Positions 1-7,302 of a stretch of DNA of 64,000 nucleotides are shown in pieces. The stretch is taken from NCBI GenBank assembly GCA_017466365.1, contig JAFTUG010000008.1, forward strand, positions 31,511 to 95,510. Reading direction: 5' to 3'. The notes below the pieces were generated by a model, which did no database searches, was not told the origin of the DNA, and worked only from the letters and a program-made list of their open reading frames with translations. Numbering within the stretch: position 1 is the stretch's first letter; each line of letters starts with the position of its first letter. The stretch comes from Clostridia bacterium (lineage in GTDB: Bacteria; Bacillota; Clostridia; Oscillospirales; Acutalibacteraceae). The translations under genes were made by a program, and so were the position numbers.

Positions 1-491
1 AGCTGGTGTGATGACATTTCGATAACAGCTATTTCGGCATCTCCGTTTTCAAGAGTATCAAGCACGGGAATACCCATGTTGCCGATAAGGCACACTTTTC
101 TTCCCGATTGCTTTATCATCTCGTAAATCAGCGTTGATGTGGTGGTTTTACCTTTTGTTCCCGTTATTCCGATGCAGATGCATTTTGAAAAGCGCAGGAA
201 CAAATCCGTCTGGCATGTAACCTCTGTTTCTTGAGGAACCATAACATCTCGGAATGAAATGCCGGGAGTTTTGATAACCGTATCATATTTTTCGATTGCC
301 TCAAGATAATTCTCGCCGCAATGGAGAGTAACGTTCGGGTCATCAAGCTCCACTTGACGCATATCTGCAATGCCGATTTGCTTATCGGGCAGGTTGCGTC
401 TTATAACATTATATGTTGAGCGTCCTTCTCTGCCGAAGCCGAGAATAAGAACACTGCGTTCCCTGAAATATTCAATCAATTGCTGAAACAT
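1..491 (-). CDS. murD: UDP-N-acetylmuramoylalanine--D-glutamate ligase, N-terminal part (cut by window edge)
   Basis: Reading the minus strand from ATG 491 gives 163 codons with no stop before the window edge. The N-terminal stretch SVLILGFGREGRSTYN is the Rossmann-like first domain of MurD. GITGTKGKTTT is the Mur-ligase ATP-binding P-loop, followed by a conserved IGNMGIP and VIEMSSHQL stretch. MurD adds D-glutamate to UDP-MurNAc-L-Ala in the cytoplasm during peptidoglycan precursor synthesis. Roughly the last two thirds of the protein lie outside the window. The motifs separate it well from MurC, MurE and MurF at this level, though substrate specificity rests on overall similarity. Confidence 0.85.
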   Translation of the reverse strand, partial: MFQQLIEYFRERSVLILGFGREGRSTYNVIRRNLPDKQIGIADMRQVELDDPNVTLHCGENYLEAIEKYDTVIKTPGISFRDVMVPQETEVTCQTDLFLRFSKCICIGITGTKGKTTTSTLIYEMIKQSGRKVCLIGNMGIPVLDTLENGDAEIAVIEMSSHQ

Positions 492-603
492 ATTTGTGCA
501 TCCCTTCAACCGCAGGAATGACTCTGCGGGTCATATCTGAACTATTATATCAAATTAAAACAGCATATTCAAGCAAAACAAATCGGATTTTGTAGCAGAG
601 AGG

Positions 604-1494
604 TTATCCCATATAAACTCTTTTGATTTCAAGGCAATCCTTCTGCCCGATTTCGCCAACGCCGATAAAATTTCCTTCAGGGTCATAAACCCTGAAAAAG
701 CCGAGCATTCTCGGATAACAAAGCCTTTCAAGCGAAAGCTCACCGCCGTTGCGGAAACGTTTTGCCTGCGCCTCGGAAACTCTGATTACGGGGTATTCCT
801 CCAGAGCATGGTCAACGGGAATAAGCAATTCGGAAATGCTTCCGCTTTTAACGGCTTCTTCAAGCTGCTCGAGAGTTACGGCGTTTTCTATTTCAAAGCC
901 GTTTGCCTTTGTTCGGCGAAGTTCAGTCATTACGGCACCGCAGCCGAGTGCTTCGCCCAAATCAGAGATAAGCGTTCTTACGTATGTTCCCGAAGAACAT
1001 TCAACCTGAATTTCATATTCGCCCGATTCCTCGTTTTCGGAAAGAACATCAATCGAAAAAACAGTTACCTGTCTTGCTTCTCTTTCAACCTCTATGCCTT
1101 TTCTTGCAAGGTCATAGAGTCTCTGACCGTTAACCGAAACCGCCGAATACATCGGAGGAAGCTGACTGATATCGCCTATAAAACCGTTGATTTTTTCCTT
1201 AACCTGTGCCGCATTAACGTTAACCTCTTTTGTTTCAAGAACCTTGCCAGTTATGTCAAGAGTATCCGTGACTGTTCCAAGACGGAAGGCTGCACGGTAA
1301 GCCTTGTTGTGGCTCGGAAGAAGCTCAATAAAACGTGTTGCGCCGCCGAGCATAACGGTTAAAACTCCCGTCGCCATAGGGTCAAGAGTGCCTGTGTGTC
1401 CGCATTTTTTCTCTCCGCATATTCTGCGGACTCTCGCAACTGCGCCGAAAGAGGTTATGTCCTTCGGCTTATCGAGAAGAATTATTCCTGTCAT
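604..1494 (-). CDS. truB: tRNA pseudouridine(55) synthase TruB
   Basis: The 296-residue protein isomerises U55 in the T-loop of tRNAs. The signature GHTGTLDPMATGVL spans residues 32-45, with the catalytic aspartate at D38. The N-terminus GIILLDKPKDITS and the central SGTYVRTLISDLG motif are typical of the family, and a PUA-like tail follows (residues ~230-296). Length is normal. In most Firmicutes truB lies directly downstream of rbfA/nrnA; here that operon sits 3.5 kb away on the opposite strand, so the gene has been relocated or inverted relative to the operon. It lies 11 bp downstream of the kinase-sortase gene on the same strand and is probably co-transcribed with it. Confidence 0.95.
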   Translation of the reverse strand: MTGIILLDKPKDITSFGAVARVRRICGEKKCGHTGTLDPMATGVLTVMLGGATRFIELLPSHNKAYRAAFRLGTVTDTLDITGKVLETKEVNVNAAQVKEKINGFIGDISQLPPMYSAVSVNGQRLYDLARKGIEVEREARQVTVFSIDVLSENEESGEYEIQVECSSGTYVRTLISDLGEALGCGAVMTELRRTKANGFEIENAVTLEQLEEAVKSGSISELLIPVDHALEEYPVIRVSEAQAKRFRNGGELSLERLCYPRMLGFFRVYDPEGNFIGVGEIGQKDCLEIKRVYMG

Positions 1495-1505
1495 AGATTA
1501 CCTTT

Positions 1506-3362
1506 CTAATCGTTAAATAAGTTAATATCATTCTTGTGGGGATTTTCTCCGCCGTTTGCAGCATAATATGCCTGCGGTAATTTCGGACTCGGATTTTCAG
1601 CGGCAATAGAAGTATCAACGACAGCGCTTTCTCCGTCACGAAGAAGCCTGCCTACTATAACAAGCCTTGCATCCGAAAAATCGTAGCAGCATGTGGAAAG
1701 AGTCAGAATTTTATCGGACGGATTAATGTCAACGCCGGTTGAATAGAATTTTCGCTTGTCAACCTCTGCAATGTAGTTTGCAAAGTTTTCATCCGTGGTG
1801 TTTGTAAAAACATAGTTGAAGAAATTGCCGTTATCATCGTTTCTTTCGCTGTTGGTGATGAAGGCGGCATATATCTTAAATGTGTAGTCGCCGTAAATCG
1901 TACTCATGCCTATAATCGGAGCTTTTTTGAAGCCGTCAACGGTGCGGTACTGCTCAAGAGTGCCGAAAATCTTATCGTCACGGCGCATGTTGTGGCCGTA
2001 AATAATCGTGTTTCGGTCAAGCGAATGAAGAGAATTTCTGAAATCAAAAAACGGAACACCGTATGAAGTGCTGTTTCCGTAGAAATCCCTGCGCTCGTAT
2101 TTCTTGTTATCATCGCCCTGTACAACAGCATAGTCGATATTCATTTCAGGTATGGAAATCCAGCCTGCAAAGTCACGGTTAGCTGCATAGAGGTCGGCAA
2201 AAGACGGATTCATGCCTGCGGGGAAATCAACATCGGGGTGCTTGTTGGTTATTTCCTGCCACGGGTCAACAGGGCTGTCGGGCAGAGTGGTTTGCAGCAT
2301 GGATACCATTTCAGAGGATTGCTTTGATTCTTTGTAAGGTTCAATAACGTAGTTGTTCAGCAGTATTACGCCGCCTGTAAGGAAGCAGATAACCGCAAAT
2401 GAAAGAGTGATTCTTCTCGTTATTTCGGAGCGAGACAATTTGTTTTCTGCGGACTTTTCTCCCTTGAGTGCGGAGTAAAATTCCGAAATGCTTTTGTATC
2501 TCTCATTTTTGTCAAGGGAAAGACCTTTACAAATCACCGCTTTATCATGCTCGGAGAATTTCGGCGGAAATTTAAGCTCTCTGCCCTGCGCTCTCTGTGA
2601 GGCATTGGGCGGCAAAAATCCCGTTACGGCTTCGTAGATAATTGCAGCCAATGCATAAACATCTGTAAATGAGCCGCACTCCCTTGTACCGAGCTGTTTT
2701 TCCGGCGCATCAAAAGGTGAATAAACATTTTTCGGGGGATAGGTATAGCCCGAAACCGACACGGTTTTTCCGTTATCGGTTATTATCGAATAAGGTGAAA
2801 GCGAGCCGTGCCATTTGCCTTGCTTTTCAAGAGCTGCGGCGCTGTCAATAACGGGCTTTATAAGTTGTATCGCCTTTGAAAAAGGCATCGTTTTTCCGTT
2901 GCCGATAAGAGATGAAAGCGGAGTGCCGTTATCAATTGAATTCACAAAATAAAATGTTGAATTTTCGGCAAAGCAGTCGGTAAAATTCAGAGCGGATTTT
3001 TCGGAAGCGGCGCAAAGCTTTTTGTAGTGAGCATAGTAAGCCGCAATTTCTCTGTCACCCTTTGCAAGGCATTTCTCGTTGTAATATTTTATTATAAGCT
3101 CTCCCGTATGGCGGTAGATAAGCCTTTCATGGAGATATTCCGAAATTTTTACTCTTTGAGATGTTTTTGTGTCGAAGGCATAATACGAAACAAAAACCTT
3201 TTCTTTGGAGAACACACCGCCGAGAATGTAGCGGTTGTTCAGCCTTGTGCCTGTAGGGAGACAGTTTTCAAACTGTTTTTCCATAACACCGCCGAAGCCG
3301 CATACCGTGCAAGAGGTTGCGGAATCGGGACATTCGCTCAAGCAGTAAACGCAGCGTTTCAT
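1506..3362 (-). CDS. Zinc ribbon - kinase-like domain - membrane segment - class B sortase fusion
   Basis: The 618-residue protein starts with a four-cysteine zinc-ribbon-like segment (CxxC at 4-7 and 18-21). Residues ~45-300 resemble a Hanks-type Ser/Thr kinase: HGSLSP at 185-190 replaces HRDLKP, the APE motif appears as DAPE, and SFTDVYALAAIIYEAVTG fits the F-helix. The catalytic Asp position is Ser187 and no DFG is visible, so it is likely a pseudokinase. One membrane helix lies at ~316-338. Residues ~395-575 are a class B sortase with His457 (YGHN), TLSTC ending in Cys558, and Arg566. Topology would put the kinase-like part inside and the sortase outside. No gene in the window carries a clear sorting signal for it. 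Start ATG 3362 follows GGAGG. Confidence 0.8.
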   Translation of the reverse strand: MKRCVYCLSECPDSATSCTVCGFGGVMEKQFENCLPTGTRLNNRYILGGVFSKEKVFVSYYAFDTKTSQRVKISEYLHERLIYRHTGELIIKYYNEKCLAKGDREIAAYYAHYKKLCAASEKSALNFTDCFAENSTFYFVNSIDNGTPLSSLIGNGKTMPFSKAIQLIKPVIDSAAALEKQGKWHGSLSPYSIITDNGKTVSVSGYTYPPKNVYSPFDAPEKQLGTRECGSFTDVYALAAIIYEAVTGFLPPNASQRAQGRELKFPPKFSEHDKAVICKGLSLDKNERYKSISEFYSALKGEKSAENKLSRSEITRRITLSFAVICFLTGGVILLNNYVIEPYKESKQSSEMVSMLQTTLPDSPVDPWQEITNKHPDVDFPAGMNPSFADLYAANRDFAGWISIPEMNIDYAVVQGDDNKKYERRDFYGNSTSYGVPFFDFRNSLHSLDRNTIIYGHNMRRDDKIFGTLEQYRTVDGFKKAPIIGMSTIYGDYTFKIYAAFITNSERNDDNGNFFNYVFTNTTDENFANYIAEVDKRKFYSTGVDINPSDKILTLSTCCYDFSDARLVIVGRLLRDGESAVVDTSIAAENPSPKLPQAYYAANGGENPHKNDINLFND

Positions 3363-3445
3363 ATTAAGCCTCCTTTCCGAAATATGTTGAAAAACACAAA
3401 AAGTTATGTTATTATTATCCCATCAAATTTTTATGGTGATTATAT

Positions 3446-4027
3446 ATGAAAAACGGATTTTTTGCAATGGTTTCAAGAATGAAATATATTAATCGCTGGG
3501 CGCTTATGAGAAATGAGCACAGCGAAAATTTGTGTGAGCACAGCTTTGAGGTGGCCTCGATTGCACATGCGCTTGCCATAATAGGAAACCGCCGATTCGG
3601 CAAGAATCTTAACGGAGAAAGAGCAGCTTTTCTCGGGCTTTATCACGATACTCCCGAAACCCTGACCGGTGATATGCCCACTCCTGTTAAGTATTACAGC
3701 GACGAGGTGCGTCTTGCATATAAAACGGTTGAAGAAAACGCCTGCAGAAGCCTCATTGAAATGCTTCCCGAGGATTTCAGGGATGACTATAAGGCGGCGT
3801 TTATTCCCGAGGAGAATGATGCCGAGCTTTGGAAGCTTGTTAAGGCGGCGGATAAAATCAGTGCTCTTATCAAGTGCATCGAAGAAAAAAAGGCAGGTAA
3901 CAGCGAGTTTGTAAAAGCAGGTGAGGGGCTTCGAGAAGCGGTTGAAAAGCTCGGATTGCCTGAAGTAAAGGTGTTTATCGAAGAATTCCTGCCTGCATAT
4001 GAAATGACTCTTGATGAATTGAGATAA
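3446..4027 (+). CDS. yfbR: HD-domain 5'-deoxynucleotidase, YfbR family
   Basis: The 193-residue protein aligns by eye along its whole length with E. coli YfbR, a 5'-deoxyribonucleotidase that removes phosphate from dNMPs. Metal-binding residues are visible: H32 in CEHSFEVA, H67-D68 in LYHDTPETLTGD, and D136 in VKAADK. The substrate-recognition pair Arg17-Trp18 (INRW) is kept, as is TGDMPTPVKYY. It is transcribed away from the kinase-sortase gene and converges directly on the amidohydrolase, with the two stop codons adjacent at 4027/4028. The likely role is nucleotide-pool control in the cytoplasm. Confidence 0.9.
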   Translation: MKNGFFAMVSRMKYINRWALMRNEHSENLCEHSFEVASIAHALAIIGNRRFGKNLNGERAAFLGLYHDTPETLTGDMPTPVKYYSDEVRLAYKTVEENACRSLIEMLPEDFRDDYKAAFIPEENDAELWKLVKAADKISALIKCIEEKKAGNSEFVKAGEGLREAVEKLGLPEVKVFIEEFLPAYEMTLDELR

Positions 4028-4822
4028 TTATATACCCAGCAGTTTTCGTGCATTTTCGCCGAGAACTGCTTTTTCTTCATCCTCGGTAAGACCGAAGCAT
4101 TTTATAAGCTCGATATCCTGTGAGGGTGCATTCCACGGGGCATCGCTTCCGAAAAGAATTTTATCAACGCCGTGGATATCAATAATTTCCTTTGCGTATC
4201 TCGGCGTGATTGTGCCGTAGCAATAGGCGGTGTCAAGGTAAACGTTTTTACCCGCAAGGTGCTTTCTTGTTTCGGGAAGCGACCATATTCCGCCGAAATG
4301 AGCGGCAACAACGGGTGCACCGTCAAAAATATCCAGAACACTTGCCAAAGCCTCGGCGGTGCAGTGGACGGGCTCGGGATAACCGATGTCGAAACCGCAG
4401 TGGAAAAGAGTTATAAGACCGAGTGAAGCGATTTTTTCATATATAGGAAACATTTTTTTATCATTAACAAAGAAGCCTTGATAATCGGGATGAAGCTTTA
4501 TTCCTCTTATGCCGTTTGCGGCAAGACGTTCAAGTTCGGTGAGTGCATCGGGGCTGTCGGGATGAACACTTCCGAACGGGATTATGCCGTCGGAGTTTTT
4601 GAGCGAAATCGCAAAATTGTTAACGCTTTCCTGCTGGTGAGGGTTTGTTGCAATGTTCAGCACCACGGAATAATCAACGCCGTCACCTTTCTGGAGTGCG
4701 AGAAGTCCGTCGACGGTTCCGTTGTGAAAGGGTCTTGTTATTCCCGAACGTTTACGCAGAATCTCAATTGCCTTTTCTGCGATTTTATCGGGGAAACAGT
4801 GGGTATGGAAATCTATTATCAT
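4028..4822 (-). CDS. Amidohydrolase-family (Amidohydro_2) TIM-barrel hydrolase
   Basis: The protein of 264 residues from ATG 4822 has the metal-dependent hydrolase pattern of the Amidohydro_2 family. It shows DFHTH (HxH) at the N-terminus, GIKLHPDY, a central LFHCG, VVAAHFGG and a late LFGSDAPW aspartate. Such enzymes hydrolyse or decarboxylate small cytoplasmic metabolites; the substrate cannot be told from sequence. An in-frame ATG at 4831 would add three residues. I prefer 4822 because relatives begin MIIDFHTH. The neighbours do not suggest a pathway. Confidence 0.8.
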   Translation of the reverse strand: MIIDFHTHCFPDKIAEKAIEILRKRSGITRPFHNGTVDGLLALQKGDGVDYSVVLNIATNPHQQESVNNFAISLKNSDGIIPFGSVHPDSPDALTELERLAANGIRGIKLHPDYQGFFVNDKKMFPIYEKIASLGLITLFHCGFDIGYPEPVHCTAEALASVLDIFDGAPVVAAHFGGIWSLPETRKHLAGKNVYLDTAYCYGTITPRYAKEIIDIHGVDKILFGSDAPWNAPSQDIELIKCFGLTEDEEKAVLGENARKLLGI

Positions 4823-4924
4823 TGAAATCATCAGCTTTCTTTGTGTGTTTTTACTATTTTACACCGAAAATGACATCATATCAATATGAAAAAAGGATAA
4901 TTCACGATTTTTTAAAATTAATAC

Positions 4925-4953
4925 TTGATATTTATATAAATATGTGTTAAAAT
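4925..4953 (+). promoter_or_regulatory. Sigma-A promoter of the rimP-nusA-infB operon
   Basis: A -35 TTGATA (4925-4930) and a -10 TAAAAT (4948-4953) are separated by exactly 17 bp. The start site would fall near 4960, giving a leader of about 95 nt before rimP. Confidence 0.8.
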
Positions 4954-4979
4954 AACCACAGTAAGATTTAGTGTTCGGT

Positions 4980-5013
4980 AAAGAGTGGGGTGACCCGCTC
5001 TTTTGTTTGTTTT
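4980..5013 (+). promoter_or_regulatory. Leader hairpin with U-rich tract (likely attenuator) before rimP
   Basis: A 10-bp stem (AAAGAGTGGG with CCCGCTCTTT, one G-U pair) closes a GTGA tetraloop and is followed by TTTTGTTTGTTTTG. It sits between the promoter and rimP, where an intrinsic terminator would control the whole operon. B. subtilis NusA is known to autoregulate its operon through a leader terminator, so the same logic is likely here. The function is inferred from position and structure. Confidence 0.7.
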
Positions 5014-5053
5014 GAAATTATTTTGCAAATTAAGAAAAAAGGAGAATAAACTC

Positions 5054-5530
5054 ATGGCAAAAGGTAAGGGCGGAAATACCGTAGCCGCTGTTTGGGAAAT
5101 CGCAGAGCCCATTGCCGAGGAGCTCGGTCTTGTAATCTGGGATATCCGTTTTGTTAAAGAAGGTGCCGACTGGTTTTTGCGTATTTTCATTGATAAAGAC
5201 GGCGGAGTGGGTATTACTGACTGTGAAAACATGAGCAGAGCAATCGATAAGCCTCTCGATGAGGCAGACCCCATTGAGCAGAGCTACTGTCTCGAGGTTT
5301 CGTCACCCGGCCTTGAAAGAGAGCTTACCCGTGAGGCTCATTTTGAGGTGTGCAGGGGCGAAAAAATCAAGGTTAAGATGATCAGAGCAATTGAAGGCAA
5401 GCGTGAGTTTTCGGGAATTCTCGAAAGCAGCGAGGGCATGAGCATCGTTCTTCGCCTTGAGGACGGAAGCGCAATGAATATCGAAAAGAAAGAAACAAGT
5501 TATATCAAATTGGATGATTTTAATTTCTAA
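5054..5530 (+). CDS. rimP: Ribosome maturation factor RimP
   Basis: The 158-residue protein assists 30S subunit maturation. Conserved stretches include LGLVIWDIRFVKEG, the FIDKDGGVGITDCENMSRAID segment and the signature YCLEVSSPGLERELT, followed by the C-terminal SH3-like region (EFSGILE). Start ATG 5054 is chosen because AAAGGAG lies 8-13 bases upstream; an ORF extension to 5003 would start inside the leader hairpin. It is the first gene of the operon, with nusA 30 bp downstream. Confidence 0.95.
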   Translation: MAKGKGGNTVAAVWEIAEPIAEELGLVIWDIRFVKEGADWFLRIFIDKDGGVGITDCENMSRAIDKPLDEADPIEQSYCLEVSSPGLERELTREAHFEVCRGEKIKVKMIRAIEGKREFSGILESSEGMSIVLRLEDGSAMNIEKKETSYIKLDDFNF

Positions 5531-5560
5531 TTTATTGAATTGAAAGGAATGGTCAGAAAA

Positions 5561-6625
5561 ATGGGCAACAATGAATTTTTCGAGGCAGTCAGACTCCTCG
5601 GCAAGGAAAAGAAAATATCGGAAGAGCTTCTTCTTGAAAGCATTCAGAAGGCTCTCGTAGCATCAATAAAGAGAGATTTCAACAATAAGGACATCGTTTT
5701 CTGCGAAATAGATGCAGATAAAAAGGATTTGAGAGTGTTTGTCCGCAAGAATGTTGTTACAGAAATCGTTGACCCTGATGAGGATTTAACCGTTGAGCAG
5801 GCACAGCGTTTCAAGAAAAACGCCATGGCAGGCGATATCATTGAAATTGACCTTGAAACAAAGGAAGTAAGCCGTATCGCAGCTGAAAAGGGCAAACATA
5901 TTCTCCGTCAGGCTATCCGTGAGGCTGAACACGGTCAGATAAGAGAAGAATTCCAGAGCAAGACTCAGGAGATCGTTACCGCTAAAATTTCAAAGATTGA
6001 TCCCGTATCACTCGATGCAATCGTTGAAATCGGCAAGGTTACGGAAAGACTGCCCAGAAGCGAGCAGCTTCCCAATGACAGCTTTGCAGAGGGCGATATC
6101 ATCAAGGTTTATATTGCCGAAATCAGAGAAGCTACAAAGGGACCCAAAATTCTTATTTCAAGAACTCATCCCGGTCTTGTAAGACGCCTTCTTGAAAGCG
6201 AAGTTCCCGAAATCTTCGACGGTACGGTTGAAATCAAGTCGGTATCCCGTGAAGCAGGCTCAAGAAGCAAGATTGCGGTTTACAGCGCAGACGAAAATGT
6301 TGACCCCATCGGTGCATGCATCGGTCAGAGAGGTGCAAGAATCGGCAAGGTTATTGATTTCCTCGGCGGCGAGAAGCTTGACCTTATCCGTTACAGTGAT
6401 GACCCTGCAGAGTATGTTGCACAGGCACTTGCCCCCTCGGATGTTATTTCCGTTACAATCATAAGCGAGGAAGAACGCTCCTGCAGAGTTGTTGTTCCCA
6501 ATGACCAGCTTTCGCTTGCAATCGGCAACAAGGGTCAGAATGCACGCCTTGCCGCAAAGCTTACGGGCTGGAAAATCGATATTAATCCCGAAACAGAGGA
6601 AGAAGTTATCAACTTCGACGAATAA
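5561..6625 (+). CDS. nusA: Transcription termination/antitermination factor NusA
   Basis: The 354-residue protein binds RNA polymerase and modulates pausing and termination. The N-terminal NusA domain (NNEFFEAVRLLGKEKKISEE) is followed by an S1 domain (~130-200) and two KH domains with GACIGQRGARI and AIGNKGQNARLAAKLTGWKI. There are no C-terminal acidic repeats, as usual in Firmicutes. ATG 5561 matches the family start; in-frame ATGs at 5540 and 5549 precede it, and AAAGGA lies at 5543-5548, making the exact start slightly uncertain. It probably feeds back on its own operon through the leader hairpin. Confidence 0.95.
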   Translation: MGNNEFFEAVRLLGKEKKISEELLLESIQKALVASIKRDFNNKDIVFCEIDADKKDLRVFVRKNVVTEIVDPDEDLTVEQAQRFKKNAMAGDIIEIDLETKEVSRIAAEKGKHILRQAIREAEHGQIREEFQSKTQEIVTAKISKIDPVSLDAIVEIGKVTERLPRSEQLPNDSFAEGDIIKVYIAEIREATKGPKILISRTHPGLVRRLLESEVPEIFDGTVEIKSVSREAGSRSKIAVYSADENVDPIGACIGQRGARIGKVIDFLGGEKLDLIRYSDDPAEYVAQALAPSDVISVTIISEEERSCRVVVPNDQLSLAIGNKGQNARLAAKLTGWKIDINPETEEEVINFDE

Positions 6626-6710
6626 TATAACGTAGAAGTGACGAAAATTATCCGACAAAAAACAAGTTCGGATTATGTTCGCCATGCTATACAAGTAAGG
6701 AGCTGAACCG

Positions 6711-6980
6711 ATGCAAACCCGCCGGATACCAATGAGAAAATGCACAGGCTGCAATGAAATGAAACCAAAAAAAGAGCTTGTAAGGGTAGTGAAAAGCCCT
6801 GAAGGCGAAATATCGCTTGACTTAACGGGCAAGAAGCCCGGCAGAGGCGCTTATGTCTGCCATGATGCAGAATGCCTTGCCAAGGCAAGAAAAGCAAAGA
6901 GGCTTGAAAAGGCTTTCTCCTGTGCGATTCCGGACGGAGTTTATGAGAGAATGGAGGAAGAGCTGAAAAATGACGGATAA
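6711..6980 (+). CDS. rnpM: YlxR/RnpM family RNA-binding protein
   Basis: The 89-residue basic protein has the DUF448 pattern: MRKCTGCNEMKPKKELVRVV, DLTGKKPGRGAYVC and ECLAKARKAKRLEKAF. The B. subtilis homologue YlxR (RnpM) binds the RNase P RNA and modulates its activity. Start ATG 6711 is preceded by AAGGAG. The gene overlaps the next one (ylxQ) by 11 bases, which suggests translational coupling inside the nusA-infB operon. Confidence 0.93.
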   Translation: MQTRRIPMRKCTGCNEMKPKKELVRVVKSPEGEISLDLTGKKPGRGAYVCHDAECLAKARKAKRLEKAFSCAIPDGVYERMEEELKNDG

Positions 6981-7302
6981 TCCGAAGCTTCTTTCTCTTC
7001 TCGGCATGTGCCGCAGAGCCGGCAAGCTCAGCTGCGGGCATGACGCCGCAGTGGGTTCGGTCAGAAGCAAAAGCGCAAAGCTTTGTCTGCTGAGCAGCGA
7101 CGCTTCTCAAAGACTGAGAAAAGAAATAGAGCGTGAATCGGTTTTCGAGGGCAGGGAAATTCCCGTTCGTGAGCTGTATTCAACAATGGAAGAAATAGGC
7201 AGAGCCACGGGTCTTAAATCCGCCGTGGTAACAGTCAATGACGAAGGCTTTGCAAAATCTATGCTTGGGCTTCTGAACACAACAGGGGAGGTTAACCTAT
7301 GA
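6970..7302 (+). CDS. ylxQ: L7Ae/L30e-like ribosomal protein YlxQ
   Basis: The 110-residue protein has the L7Ae/L30e fold pattern: [36 protein letters not shown], then a helix and [13 protein letters not shown] near the end. The family binds kink-turn RNA; YlxQ of Firmicutes is a non-essential RNA-binding protein of the nusA-infB operon. It overlaps rnpM by 11 bases and infB by 4 (ATGA-type overlap at 7299-7302), so the three genes are tightly coupled. Confidence 0.9.
   Translation: MTDNPKLLSLLGMCRRAGKLSCGHDAAVGSVRSKSAKLCLLSSDASQRLRKEIERESVFEGREIPVRELYSTMEEIGRATGLKSAVVTVNDEGFAKSMLGLLNTTGEVNL

Noticed and set aside
4980-5013. rimP leader considered as a riboswitch
   Set aside because: The leader is about 95 nt with a single hairpin and no room for a ligand-binding domain; an attenuator explains it better.
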